Source of the DNA: Desulfobacca_B sp046538075
GTDB lineage: Bacteria; Desulfobacterota; Desulfobaccia; Desulfobaccales; Desulfobaccaceae
Direction: 5' to 3'
DNA: 64,000 nt
Assembly: GCA_046538075.1 (NCBI GenBank)
Contig: JBKHJN010000007.1
Coordinates: 1 to 64,000, forward strand
Under the pieces are notes generated by a model. That model made no database searches. It was not told where the DNA came from and worked only from the letters and a program-made list of their open reading frames with translations. Positions 53,334 to 62,192 of the stretch are shown here, piece by piece. Each line of letters opens with the position of its first letter. Position 1 is the first letter of the stretch. The position numbers and the translations under genes are program-made.

Positions 53334-54716
53334 TTAGGTGGTAATCGGCAGGCCGGCGTTGCGCCAGGAGACCATGCCGCCAGCCACTGCCGACGCCCTT
53401 CTTGCCCCTTGCTGCATCAGCAGACTACCGGCGATGTTGGCGCGGTAGCCATTGCCGCAAATGGTGACCACTCTTTTATCAACATAGGGACTGAGATCGA
53501 TCTGCCCCATTTGGGATAAAGGCAGATGTTGGGCTTCGGCGATATGCCCTTGCTGCCATTCCGTCAAGGTCCGGACGTCCAACACCACATCCGGTTTCCC
53601 GGCCTTCAACATATCGGCCAATTCCCGGGGAGTCAATTGCGGCAAAAAGGCAGTGGGCAGGGCGGCCATTTCCCAGGCCTTGATGCCCCCTTGCAAATAG
53701 CCATCAATCTGATCATAGCCAACCCGGAAAAATTGCTTGACCACTTCTTTGAGGCTCTCTTGGCTGTCTACCAGCAGCAACAAGTGGGAGCCGGGTTCGA
53801 GCACCATTCCGGCCCAATTGCCGATCGGCGGCGACAGGCCGATATTTATGCTGCCCGGGATATGGGCGCCGCCAAAGGCCGCTTCCTCCCGGGTATCGAC
53901 CACGACATAACCGCTTTCCAATTTGTTCTTGACTTCCGAGGGAGTCAAAGGCTGAAAGGGCCGCTGCTGGTCCACCAACGGCGGGCCAGCCATATTGGTG
54001 CTAATTATCTGGCTGAAGTTTTTCGGACGGGCCGGGAACTCCTGTATCATGGCGGCCTTAAATTCTTCCAGCGACTCCAGCTGCAGGATCGGATTGTTAT
54101 GGCGTTCAAACCCCAGGGTCGAGCTCAGTTTGCTGCTCAGGGCCCGCCCGCAGAGAGAGCCATGGCCGTGGGCCGGATAAATTTCCAGGCGGCCGGGAAA
54201 TCTTCCCAGCTTGTCATACAGGCTATGGTAGAGATTTTCTACCTGCTGCTCCAGCTTTTCGGCTCCGGCCAGGTCCGGGCGGCCGACATCACCGACAAAT
54301 AGCAAGTCTCCAGTGAGCACCAGCCAGGGTTCTTGCCCCCGGCTGGTATCGGTTACCAGAATCGAGACGCTATGCGGAGTATGGCCCGGGGTATCCAGGA
54401 ACTGCAATCGGGCCGTCCCCAGCACGATTTCCTGGCCTTCCCGTAAATCCTGATGATCATATTTCACCGGTGCCTGCTCATGAATATAAATCGGCGCTCC
54501 GGTTACCCGCTGCAGTTCCTGGCTGCCGGTAATATGATCGGCATGGACATGGGTGTCAATGATATGGGTGATCTTCAACCCTTCCTGATGGGCCAGAGTA
54601 AGATAATCGCCGATGTCTCGCCGCGGGTCCACGACGGCCACGACCCCGGCTTGGGCGCAGCCAACCATATACGAACAGCAACCCAAACCTTCATTGAAAA
54701 ATTGCTTAAAAAACAT
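53334..54716 (-). CDS. Persulfide dioxygenase-like metallo-beta-lactamase fused to two rhodanese domains
   Basis: A 460-residue protein. Residues 1 to about 230 are an ETHE1/BlhS-like metallo-hydrolase with THVHADH (H56, H58, D60, H61), DTPGHTPHS, GDLLFVGDVGRPDL and the late His in YPAHGHGS. Two rhodanese domains follow. In the first the active-site loop reads LLLLVDSQES with no Cys, so it should be inactive; the second has VVTICGNGYRA with the sulfur-carrying Cys. The enzyme family oxidises glutathione or other persulfides to sulfite. In an anaerobe the dioxygenase role is doubtful and a sulfur-transfer or oxygen-defence role is possible. Confidence 0.88.
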   Translation of the reverse strand: MFFKQFFNEGLGCCSYMVGCAQAGVVAVVDPRRDIGDYLTLAHQEGLKITHIIDTHVHADHITGSQELQRVTGAPIYIHEQAPVKYDHQDLREGQEIVLGTARLQFLDTPGHTPHSVSILVTDTSRGQEPWLVLTGDLLFVGDVGRPDLAGAEKLEQQVENLYHSLYDKLGRFPGRLEIYPAHGHGSLCGRALSSKLSSTLGFERHNNPILQLESLEEFKAAMIQEFPARPKNFSQIISTNMAGPPLVDQQRPFQPLTPSEVKNKLESGYVVVDTREEAAFGGAHIPGSINIGLSPPIGNWAGMVLEPGSHLLLLVDSQESLKEVVKQFFRVGYDQIDGYLQGGIKAWEMAALPTAFLPQLTPRELADMLKAGKPDVVLDVRTLTEWQQGHIAEAQHLPLSQMGQIDLSPYVDKRVVTICGNGYRANIAGSLLMQQGARRASAVAGGMVSWRNAGLPITT

Positions 54717-54919
54717 CTAACTTCCTCCATTTTTTTAGGTCCGGAACATCCTGACTCCTGACTCCGGCCCGGTCATTAATTTGTTTGCCCGTAGGCCTTG
54801 TTTGATAAATTAAACATAGCAAATATGGTGTTCAGTCTTTATTTGCTGCCACAACTGCCTCGCAATATAAATACGATTTAATACCAAAAAGGAATATTTA
54901 TTCAATATAATAATTATGA

Positions 54920-55606
54920 TTATGAATGCTTATGGCCAACCGGCATGATTAACAGGGGTTCATGAGCTTCGGGAAGGCTTAGGGTCTGGCTCACTGCCCG
55001 ATTTTCAAAGGAACCGACGATTCCGGCCCCCAATCCCAGGGCTTCGGCCTGGAGAAAGAGATTCTGGCCGACGTGCCCCACTTCGATATGGGTGTAGAGG
55101 ACGCCGCGTTCGCCATATTTCCTGGTGCACCGCGCGTATTCGCCGGTGATGACAACCATAATCGGGGCTTCGGCCATCCAGCTCTGATAAAGCGAGGCGC
55201 GGGCCAACTCCTTGCGGACATCGCCTTCCCGGTTAAGTTTCAGCCCGTGGCGGTCGGGAAGATAATGATACACTCCCGGCCGCAGATCCGCTACCAGGCG
55301 TTCCCCCACCGCGACATAGAGGTCGAGCGGATAAAGGGCGCCGGCAGAAGGGGCGGAACGATAACCCCGGCTTGGATCAGTGACTCCGTCCGCGGCCCAC
55401 AGCAATTGGGAAAGTTGGGCCAAAGTTAAGGCCCGAGATCCAAACCGGCGGACAGTACGCCGGGCCTCAAGCGCTTCTTCCACCGATAATTTCCCTTTTA
55501 AGGTAGGCGCCGGCAGGCTGATGAAGGGGCCGGCCCGCGAGCCTTCGGGACATAAGAGAATTCCTAACATAAGCAAAATTCCTCCCCATACCTTAAAACT
55601 TTGCAT
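54920..55606 (-). CDS. Exported SagB-type nitroreductase-family protein
   Basis: A 228-residue protein with an N-terminal signal peptide (FKVWGGILLMLGILLCPEGSRA). The body is a nitroreductase-fold flavoprotein: LEARRTVRRFGSRALTLAQL, SAPSAGALYPLDLYV and VGHVGQNLFLQAEALGLGAGIVGSF are FMN-site and SagB-type segments. The start at ATG 55606 is chosen for the ribosome binding site GAGGTTAAGG. The export signal is unusual for cytosolic nitroreductases but occurs in related proteins of anaerobes. The substrate is unknown. Confidence 0.82.
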   Translation of the reverse strand: MQSFKVWGGILLMLGILLCPEGSRAGPFISLPAPTLKGKLSVEEALEARRTVRRFGSRALTLAQLSQLLWAADGVTDPSRGYRSAPSAGALYPLDLYVAVGERLVADLRPGVYHYLPDRHGLKLNREGDVRKELARASLYQSWMAEAPIMVVITGEYARCTRKYGERGVLYTHIEVGHVGQNLFLQAEALGLGAGIVGSFENRAVSQTLSLPEAHEPLLIMPVGHKHS

Positions 55607-55714
55607 GACCTTAACCTCTCGGCGGGCGTCATCTTTGTTTATCTTAATATAAGCGCGAATTTTGGCCAGGGAAGACCTCAAAATGTCAAAATTTGATTTA
55701 ATTCTGGGACCGTA

Positions 55715-57112
55715 CTACTTATGCCAGCTCAGCCCCCAGGGCAGGTAGAAGAGGCGCAGTCGGCGAAGGTCACCCTGACCCTCCAGGGTGAATAGCCCCG
55801 ACAGTAGGCGGAAAACGCTGCCCTCCGGGGTCACTTGCCGGGAGGCCAGGAAACTTAATTCCCAGAGGCGATAGGTAGGAGTCTGTTCCCAGCGGTAGAG
55901 GCCCCACAGGGCTCGCCCTTGCCGGTGCTCACCTTGGCGCTGGTGAGACCAGAGATAGAGCCAGGGCCCATAAATGCGGGTCCAGCCCTCGGTCTTAAGG
56001 GGCAGCAGGTCAGGGGCATGGGCCTGGAAGCGGTCGGGCTGACCTTCAAAGTAGAGCAATGGCCAGAGGCGGCCCTTCTCTTGCCAGTCTCCGGATGTCT
56101 CCGTGCGACTGTGATGGCTACTAAATAACAGCCACCGATGTTGAATGTCTAAACGGTCGGCCGTTTCTTCCCGCTCGCCGATGTAAAGGGGCCAGAACAG
56201 TTGCGTCCGGTCTCGGTCCTGATCTATGCAGCGGTAATAAAGGGGCCAGAAAGAGCGGAGCGAAAATTTCTTCCCCTCCCCCCAGATAAATACTGGCCAG
56301 GGTAGGTCCCACTGGGTGTAATTTCCCTGATCCTGGCGATAATAGCTGAAAAAAGGGTATAGAATGCCGCGCCGCAAACTGGCCGGAGTGGTATCCTCTA
56401 GATAAAACGGCAGCGCCGCCTTGAGGGTGCGGGGCTGCTCGGTGTCCAGATTCAGGCGCTGATAATGCAGGATCGGCCACAAAGCATAATATTTGTCATA
56501 GACCCCGTCCTTGGTGAGGCGGCCCATCAACGGCCAGAAGGTCCGAGCGGATTCCGGCCCGGTAGAGTAAGAAAACAGGGGCCATAAAAAATGATAATGA
56601 CGGCTGCCCTCCCCGGAGGAGGTGGAAAACAACGGCCAGAGCACAAAGCTGATGGATTCCCGGCCGAAACGCTCTTTGAGAGTGCCGCCTAAAGGGAAAA
56701 CTCCCCCATAAGGCACGCCGGCCGCAGTGCGGCCCCAAAAAAAGGGGAAAAACTGAAACTCATTGGCCTCGCCCATTTCACGGTAACGGCTCAGAGGTAG
56801 AAAATTAAAACGGGTCCCATATGGATCGCAACGGTAAAGCCCTAAGGGATAGAGGAATTCCACTTCCTGAATGTCGCGCCAGCTCTGCCAGCAAAACAGG
56901 GGCGCCAGAGTGGTAGTGGTCACCTCAGGGGTCTGTTCCCGGGAAAATAGCGGCCCCAGCAATTCCAAGCGGGTAACCTCATCTTGGGGATCATGACTGT
57001 AAAAGACCAAGGGGGTGAGATTAAGCCGCGGGCCGCCCTGAGGCCCAGGAAAGCAAGCCCAAAGCAAAAGCAAGGATAGTAATAGAGGAATGATCTTAGC
57101 CCGGCCAGACAT
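55715..57112 (-). CDS. Predicted lipoprotein built of W-P-L repeats, unknown
   Basis: A 465-residue protein. The signal peptide ends in lipobox LLLLWAC (about Cys20). The mature chain has more than ten variants of a short motif, (F/L)-(W/Y)-P-(L/F/I)-(F/Y/L), such as VLWPLFSTS, FLWPLFSYS, TFWPLMG, ALWPILHY, ILYPFFSYY, SFWPLYYR, LFWPLYIG and RLWPLLYF, spaced about 18-40 residues and alternating with charged turns. This regular aromatic pattern suggests many short beta-strands, perhaps a beta-propeller or a barrel-like outer-membrane lipoprotein. No enzyme motif is visible and I know no named family. Confidence 0.75.
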   Translation of the reverse strand: MSGRAKIIPLLLSLLLLWACFPGPQGGPRLNLTPLVFYSHDPQDEVTRLELLGPLFSREQTPEVTTTTLAPLFCWQSWRDIQEVEFLYPLGLYRCDPYGTRFNFLPLSRYREMGEANEFQFFPFFWGRTAAGVPYGGVFPLGGTLKERFGRESISFVLWPLFSTSSGEGSRHYHFLWPLFSYSTGPESARTFWPLMGRLTKDGVYDKYYALWPILHYQRLNLDTEQPRTLKAALPFYLEDTTPASLRRGILYPFFSYYRQDQGNYTQWDLPWPVFIWGEGKKFSLRSFWPLYYRCIDQDRDRTQLFWPLYIGEREETADRLDIQHRWLLFSSHHSRTETSGDWQEKGRLWPLLYFEGQPDRFQAHAPDLLPLKTEGWTRIYGPWLYLWSHQRQGEHRQGRALWGLYRWEQTPTYRLWELSFLASRQVTPEGSVFRLLSGLFTLEGQGDLRRLRLFYLPWGLSWHK

Positions 57113-57241
57113 GATTTTTCAGCTTATATTTAAGGGTCAACTCACCAAACCCAAATATTTAAGGAGGGGTCAGGGACCCTTAGCCCTGCCGCCTCCCCCA
57201 CAGGCGTCAACGCGACCCAAACTTGGTTCGCTGCCGGTTTA

Positions 57242-57691
57242 TCAACTGGGATGTTCAGCTACCTGCCTACTAAAGTCTTCCAATTTAAGCCTGATCTCCC
57301 TGAAACATTCTAAATATGCATTAATTCCGCCAGAATAGGGATCAGCGATATTCCAACTGATCAATCGATGGTCCGCCTGGGGATAAATCCGCTTCAGATA
57401 GGTATAGATTGCCGCGTCCAGGGCAATGATATAATCAAACTCCCCCAGATTGACCGCGGCCACCGGTTTGGAGTAATGGCCTGAAATATCTATTCCAGCC
57501 TCGGTTTCCATCACCTGGATGGCCTCGGGGGTGGGGCGCTTGTAAATCGGGTTGAGGCCAGCACTGTCGACATAGCTGCCCTCCGGAAAGAGCTGGCAGG
57601 CCAGTCCCGCGGCCATGGGACTGCGACAGATATTGCCCAGGCAGACAAACAGGATCTTTACACCGCGGGCCTTATCGGGGCTGACCACCAT
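57242..57691 (-). CDS. Low-molecular-weight protein tyrosine phosphatase-family protein
   Basis: A 149-residue protein. The P-loop CLGNICRS has nucleophile C17 and R23 (CX5R), and the general-acid Asp is in the late ADPYSGG segment (DP motif). DSAGLNP and DYIIALD are typical of LMW-PTPs. In bacteria such enzymes often dephosphorylate tyrosine kinases of polysaccharide export; arsenate reductases of the same fold usually carry extra cysteines. It lies 10 bases after mlaD and may be in its transcript. Confidence 0.88.
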   Translation of the reverse strand: MVVSPDKARGVKILFVCLGNICRSPMAAGLACQLFPEGSYVDSAGLNPIYKRPTPEAIQVMETEAGIDISGHYSKPVAAVNLGEFDYIIALDAAIYTYLKRIYPQADHRLISWNIADPYSGGINAYLECFREIRLKLEDFSRQVAEHPS

Positions 57692-57700
57692 ACGTTATTT

Positions 57701-58684
57701 TTAGCGCAGGACCGTCGAACCTATGGTGCCTAAGACGGTGATGGGCGTCTGTTCCTTGATGCCTTCCATGGCCTGGTTGACATTTTTCACCGCCTTCTGG
57801 GTTTCGTCGTAGAGGGATTCGTCGTTTACCAGTTTCCCTAAGGTGCCCTGGCCTTGATCGATCTTTTGGGCTACCTGGTTCAGGCGGTTAATCGCCTGCT
57901 GGGCCTGGTCGTACAAGGCATCATCGTTGGCCAGTCTGCCCAGAGTGCCTTCCCCCTTCGCCAGCTTGGTAGAAAAGCGGTTAAGGTTATTGATGGCGGT
58001 TTCCAGTTCCCCCATGGTCCCCTGCATCTGCCGGTAAAGCTGATCATCTTTGATGAGTTTGCCCAGGGTGCCCTGGCCCTGTTCCATCTCTTGCGCCAAT
58101 TGACTTAATGATTTACTGGCACTTTGGAAATTGGCCAGCATCTCTTTCAGCGAAGCCTCGCCTTCATCAGTGCCGATCACCTGTTGCAGGCTCTGACTGA
58201 TAGCCCGGACATCGGTGAGGATAGGGTGGAGCTCCTCCATTAACTCCGGAACCCGACGCAAGACCTTATCAAATTCCACGGCCGACTGGGTATTGGTGAT
58301 CGTCCCTCCGGGGGGCAGGGGAGGAGATGCAGGCGTGCCAGGTTGAAGCTCGATATATTTTTCCCCCAACATACCTTTGGTGAGTACCGCGGCCTGGGCA
58401 TCCTGGCGCAGGTCCAGTCCGGGCTGGAGCATCACCTCCACCCGGGCCTGGTGGTCGGCAAGGGAAATATCTTTGATGCGTCCGACTTCTACCCCCGCAA
58501 TCTCTACCCGGCCATTAGTGGCCAGCCCCGACACCGAGTCGAAGCGGGCATAATAGGTTTCGCCCCGCAGCCAGCCAATGGTGGCAAAGCCCACTTTCAG
58601 GCTCATGTAGGCCAGCAGCACCAGGGCCACCAGCACAAAAATGCCAACCTTAACTTCCGGGCTCCAGTTTGATTTTGCTTTCAT
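57701..58684 (-). CDS. mlaD: MCE-domain lipid transport protein, MlaD-like
   Basis: A 327-residue inner-membrane-anchored periplasmic protein. An N-terminal helix (KVGIFVLVALVLLAYMSL) precedes a single MCE domain (about 40-130, GLATNGRVEIAGVEVGRI). The C-terminal half is helical with three copies of G-(Q/E)-GTLG-(K/R)-L-x3-D-x2-LY, about 43 residues apart. MlaD-type hexamers shuttle phospholipids between the membranes with MlaE and MlaF. It is 137 bases from mlaF. The long C-terminal part is larger than in E. coli MlaD (183 residues). Confidence 0.9.
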   Translation of the reverse strand: MKAKSNWSPEVKVGIFVLVALVLLAYMSLKVGFATIGWLRGETYYARFDSVSGLATNGRVEIAGVEVGRIKDISLADHQARVEVMLQPGLDLRQDAQAAVLTKGMLGEKYIELQPGTPASPPLPPGGTITNTQSAVEFDKVLRRVPELMEELHPILTDVRAISQSLQQVIGTDEGEASLKEMLANFQSASKSLSQLAQEMEQGQGTLGKLIKDDQLYRQMQGTMGELETAINNLNRFSTKLAKGEGTLGRLANDDALYDQAQQAINRLNQVAQKIDQGQGTLGKLVNDESLYDETQKAVKNVNQAMEGIKEQTPITVLGTIGSTVLR

Positions 58685-58821
58685 ATACCCTCCACCGCGG
58701 CCTCCCCTGAATTTTTAATTGGACCCAAAAATACAATTTTTCGATATCTTAGGGTGGACCGACCCAGGCGGCCCCTTCCCCAACCCGAGTTAATGTATAA
58801 GCTCCCGGTAACCAATAACGG

Positions 58822-59556
58822 TTAATCCGGCTCCCCTTGCAAAAACTGCTGCACTTCAGGCAAATCCGATGACCGAAAACTGGCCGGGGGTTCCTGAGTC
58901 AAGATTTTTCCCTGGTGTAAAAAGGCAATGGAATCGGCCATACTGAGGGCCAGTTCTAAATCATGGCTGATGATCACCGCGGTCAGCTCTAATTTACGGA
59001 CGGTATCGACAATCAAATTCCTGATGGTGGTAGTGGTGATCGGATCCAGTCCGGTTGTAGGCTCGTCAAACAACATGATTTCCGGATCCAAAGCCAGGGC
59101 CCGGGCCAGGGCGGCCCGTTTCCGCATGCCGCCGGACAGTTCTGCCGGCATTTTGTCCTCCACCCCGGGCAGACCGACCTGGGCCAGTTTGGCCGCCACA
59201 ATCTCCTCAATCTGAGCCTGGGTCAAAGAAGTATGTTCACGCAGCGGAAAAGCGATATTTTCTCCGATGCTCAGAGAATCTAATAAGGCCCCATGTTGAA
59301 ACAAATAGCCGAAGCGCTTGCGGATGGCGAACAATCCTTTTTCCGGCAAATGGACCAGGTCCACCCCTTCCAACAGCACCTGGCCGCGATCCGGCCGGAT
59401 CAACCCGATCAGGTGTTTGAGCAGGACGCTTTTGCCAGTACCGCTGCGTCCTAAAATAACGGCAATTTCGCCCCGCTTCACGGTCAGATCGACGCCCTGC
59501 AGAACCGACAGGCTATTAAAAGACTTATACAAATCTACCAGACGGATTAGGTCCAT
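58822..59556 (-). CDS. mlaF: ABC transporter ATP-binding protein, MlaF-like
   Basis: A 244-residue ATPase. Walker A is GRSGTGKSVLLKHL, signature ELSGGMRKRAALARAL and Walker B IMLFDEPTTGLDP, with the GMRKR form of the signature typical of Mce/Mla ATPases. It energises lipid movement together with MlaE. It starts 21 bases after mlaE. Confidence 0.94.
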   Translation of the reverse strand: MDLIRLVDLYKSFNSLSVLQGVDLTVKRGEIAVILGRSGTGKSVLLKHLIGLIRPDRGQVLLEGVDLVHLPEKGLFAIRKRFGYLFQHGALLDSLSIGENIAFPLREHTSLTQAQIEEIVAAKLAQVGLPGVEDKMPAELSGGMRKRAALARALALDPEIMLFDEPTTGLDPITTTTIRNLIVDTVRKLELTAVIISHDLELALSMADSIAFLHQGKILTQEPPASFRSSDLPEVQQFLQGEPD

Positions 59557-59577
59557 TAGCTTAAATTAAACGGCTGG

Positions 59578-60351
59578 TTAAAACAACAGGGCCGTCAGCA
59601 CGTAGTCCATGATCAGGATGGCGATGGCGGAATAGACCACGGCCCGGGTGGTAACCAACCCAACGCCCTCAGCACCGCCGTGGGCTTTTAGCCCCTGGTG
59701 GCAGCTGATCAGGGCCAGCAGCAGGCCGAAAACCATGGACTTAAACAGGCCGTTAAACAGGTCGGAGGCGGCGACCATTTCCATCATGTTCTGCATATAA
59801 GTGCCGGGATTGATGCCGATCAGCATCACTCCGACGAAATAACCCCCCAGGATGCCGATGAAGACATCTACCACAGTCAATAACGGCACCATGATCAGGC
59901 CGGATAAGAGGCGCGGCAAGGCCAGATAGTGTACCGGATTCACCGCCATGGCCAGCAGGGCGTCTACCTGTTCCGTTACTCGCATAGTGCCTAATTCCGC
60001 GGCCATGGCCGACCCGGCCCGGGCCGCGACCATCAGAGAGGTCAGCACTGGTCCGATTTCCCGGGTCATGGACAGGGCGACCGCTCCCCCCAGAAGGGCC
60101 TCGCCGCCAAACTTGCGGAATCCATAGTAGCCCTGCAGGGCCAGAACCATGCCGGTAAACAGCCCGGTGAGGGTAACGATAAATAAGGACCGGACTCCGA
60201 TAAACTCTAACTGTTTGAAAAAATGATGTATTCGGTAAGGGGGACGGGGCAGCCAACGAAGGCAGTTAACCAGCAGTAAAGCCAATTCCCCCAATTCCCG
60301 CAACAGGCTTAAAAATATTCTTCCCAGGTAGGCCAACGTCTTGGAAAACAT
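59578..60351 (-). CDS. mlaE: ABC transporter permease, MlaE-like
   Basis: A 257-residue membrane protein of the MlaE family with about five to six helices. Recognisable segments are EFIGVRSLFIVTLTGLFTGM, LSMTREIGPVLTSLMVAARAG and AELGTMRVTEQVDALLAM, the EQ-loop-like coupling region for MlaF. It is the first gene of the mla set in this window; mlaB and mlaC are not adjacent. Confidence 0.94.
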   Translation of the reverse strand: MFSKTLAYLGRIFLSLLRELGELALLLVNCLRWLPRPPYRIHHFFKQLEFIGVRSLFIVTLTGLFTGMVLALQGYYGFRKFGGEALLGGAVALSMTREIGPVLTSLMVAARAGSAMAAELGTMRVTEQVDALLAMAVNPVHYLALPRLLSGLIMVPLLTVVDVFIGILGGYFVGVMLIGINPGTYMQNMMEMVAASDLFNGLFKSMVFGLLLALISCHQGLKAHGGAEGVGLVTTRAVVYSAIAILIMDYVLTALLF

Positions 60352-60512
60352 TTCCCAACCTTAAACGAGGTTTAAAATGATAGCTTTTATCATATGAGAG
60401 ATAAGGGTAGAAGTCAAGGCAGCAAGCGCCGGAAAAGGACGGTTATCTCCCAAGGCACAGAGCCATTAAACTAAGCTTGACAGGAACGCCACGAAGAGTC
60501 TATGGTGGCATT

Positions 60513-61289
60513 ATGTATGTGATGAAAAAAATCATCGGCATCCTGCTCAGCCCGGGATTTATTGTCTTGTTTCTCCTCGGCTACGGGCTGCTCAAATTAA
60601 CTTTGACCCGGCAGGGGCGCAGGCGCGGCTGGGGCTACCTGGCCTTGGGAATACTGGGTTTTTATTTTTTCACTACCATGCCCTTGCCCAACTATTTGAT
60701 CCGACCCTTGGAGAATCAGTATCCCCCTATTACCGCCACCCAGAATCTAACCGAGGTGCATTACATTGTAGTACTTTCCGGCGGAGCCCGGTTGAATTTT
60801 AAAGTTCCGGCTACCAGTCAACTTGAGGAGTCCAGCGCTTTGCGGGTGGCCGAAGCTATTCGCCTGTTCCACTTGCTTTCCGGGCAGCCCACCCTGATCA
60901 TGACCGGAGGAAAACGCCCCAACAGGGAGATTAGTTCCGGGGCCATGATGATGGCCTTTGCCCAGAGCCAGGGGGTGCCAGCGGAGAAACTGGTGGCGGA
61001 GACGGAATCTATCGATACCTACTCCAATGCCGCCGGCGTTAAGCCCCTGGTTCAAGATGCCCCTTTTCTGTTAGTGACTTCGGCAACGCATCTCCCGCGG
61101 GCGATGCGGATTTTTCAGCTTTTAGAGATGCGGCCGATTCCTGCCCCGGCTAATTTCCATAGTGTCAGAGATTTTCTCTATTCTGATTATCTTCCTTCCG
61201 GTTCTGCCCTAACCATCACCGAAGCCGCCATCCACGAATACCTGGGTCTGGCCTATCTCACCATTTGGCCCAGCCGGACCGGGAAGTAA
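60513..61289 (+). CDS. ElyC/YdcF-type DUF218 membrane protein
   Basis: A 258-residue protein started at ATG 60513 (MYVMKKIIG); a TTG at 60477 and an ATG at 60522 are also in frame. Two N-terminal helices (about GILLSPGFIVLFLLGYGLL and the GYLALGILGFYFF helix) lead to a periplasmic DUF218 domain with YIVVLSGGARL, LIMTGGKR, the ESIDTYSNA segment and LVTSATHLPRAM. This layout is that of E. coli ElyC, which affects peptidoglycan precursor carrier use. It is the second DUF218 gene of the window, and here the domain motifs are complete. Confidence 0.85.
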   Translation: MYVMKKIIGILLSPGFIVLFLLGYGLLKLTLTRQGRRRGWGYLALGILGFYFFTTMPLPNYLIRPLENQYPPITATQNLTEVHYIVVLSGGARLNFKVPATSQLEESSALRVAEAIRLFHLLSGQPTLIMTGGKRPNREISSGAMMMAFAQSQGVPAEKLVAETESIDTYSNAAGVKPLVQDAPFLLVTSATHLPRAMRIFQLLEMRPIPAPANFHSVRDFLYSDYLPSGSALTITEAAIHEYLGLAYLTIWPSRTGK

Positions 61290-61455
61290 ACCAAGGCCCC
61301 GCGGTGCTGCCCGCCAACCTGTCCTACTCTTGGGCGCCCCCCCAACGCCTTTTTACGATTGCCTTGCCGCCCCTAAGGCCGCGGAAACTCCTTGCATTGG
61401 CCCCTTAAGCTTGATAAATTGGGAACAAGATCATTACCATTAGACTGGAACTAAA

Positions 61456-62145
61456 GTGAAAGTTTACCCGGTTTTTCTAAATATTGTCGATAAGCCCTGT
61501 CTGGTCGCCGGCGGCGGCGCGGTGGGAGAGCGCAAGGTAGAGGATTTACTGGCGGCCGGGGCTCAGGTTACTGTGGTCAGCCCCCAGCTCACTCCGACTC
61601 TAAAGGCTTTCTGGCAGCAGGGGATCATCCGCTACTTAGAGGAAGACTTTTCTCCGGCCCAACTAGAGGGGATGGCGTTGGTAATCGGGGCGACTGACGA
61701 CCCCGAACTCAACCGGCGGATCAGTGTGGCGGCCCAGGAACGGGGCCTGCCGGTGAATATCGTCGACGCCCCGGCCTTATGTTCTTTCGTGGTGCCCGCC
61801 ACCATCCGCCGGGGCGAACTGACCATCGCTATCGGCACCGGCGGTTTGAGCCCGGCCCTGGCCAAAAAATTGCGCCAGGAATTAGAGCAGTATTTTAGGC
61901 CCGAGTATGGCCCTTATCTGCAATTATTGGGAGCTATTCGGGAAAGGGTGCTGGCCCGGCGCCGCGACCATCCCGACAATCTGGCCCTGTTCACCCGACT
62001 GGTAAACAGTCGGTTGCGGGAGTGCCTAATGGCCAAGGAGCAGGAGCAGGCCCGGCAGATCATGCAAGAGATCCTGAGCCCGGTTCTGCCGGCCGAAGAT
62101 TTGGTCAGTTTACAAAGTCTAAGTTTATCCCTTTCCAGGTCTTGA
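61456..62145 (+). CDS. Precorrin-2 dehydrogenase/sirohydrochlorin ferrochelatase, Met8-like
   Basis: A 229-residue NAD+-dependent enzyme that oxidises precorrin-2 to sirohydrochlorin, leading to sirohaem. The Rossmann motif VAGGGAVGERKVEDLLAAGA, ATDDPELNRRIS and the FVVPATIRRGELTIAIGTGG segment match the CysG N-terminal domain/Met8/SirC type. The start is GTG 61456, with a weak upstream GGAA. It overlaps nothing and precedes the cytochrome assembly gene; sirohaem is needed for dissimilatory sulfite reductase, which fits a sulfate reducer. Confidence 0.93.
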   Translation: MKVYPVFLNIVDKPCLVAGGGAVGERKVEDLLAAGAQVTVVSPQLTPTLKAFWQQGIIRYLEEDFSPAQLEGMALVIGATDDPELNRRISVAAQERGLPVNIVDAPALCSFVVPATIRRGELTIAIGTGGLSPALAKKLRQELEQYFRPEYGPYLQLLGAIRERVLARRRDHPDNLALFTRLVNSRLRECLMAKEQEQARQIMQEILSPVLPAEDLVSLQSLSLSLSRS

Positions 62146-62192
62146 ACAATGGCAAGGGTGGCCTCCACAATAGTATACAACCCCTTTTTTCC

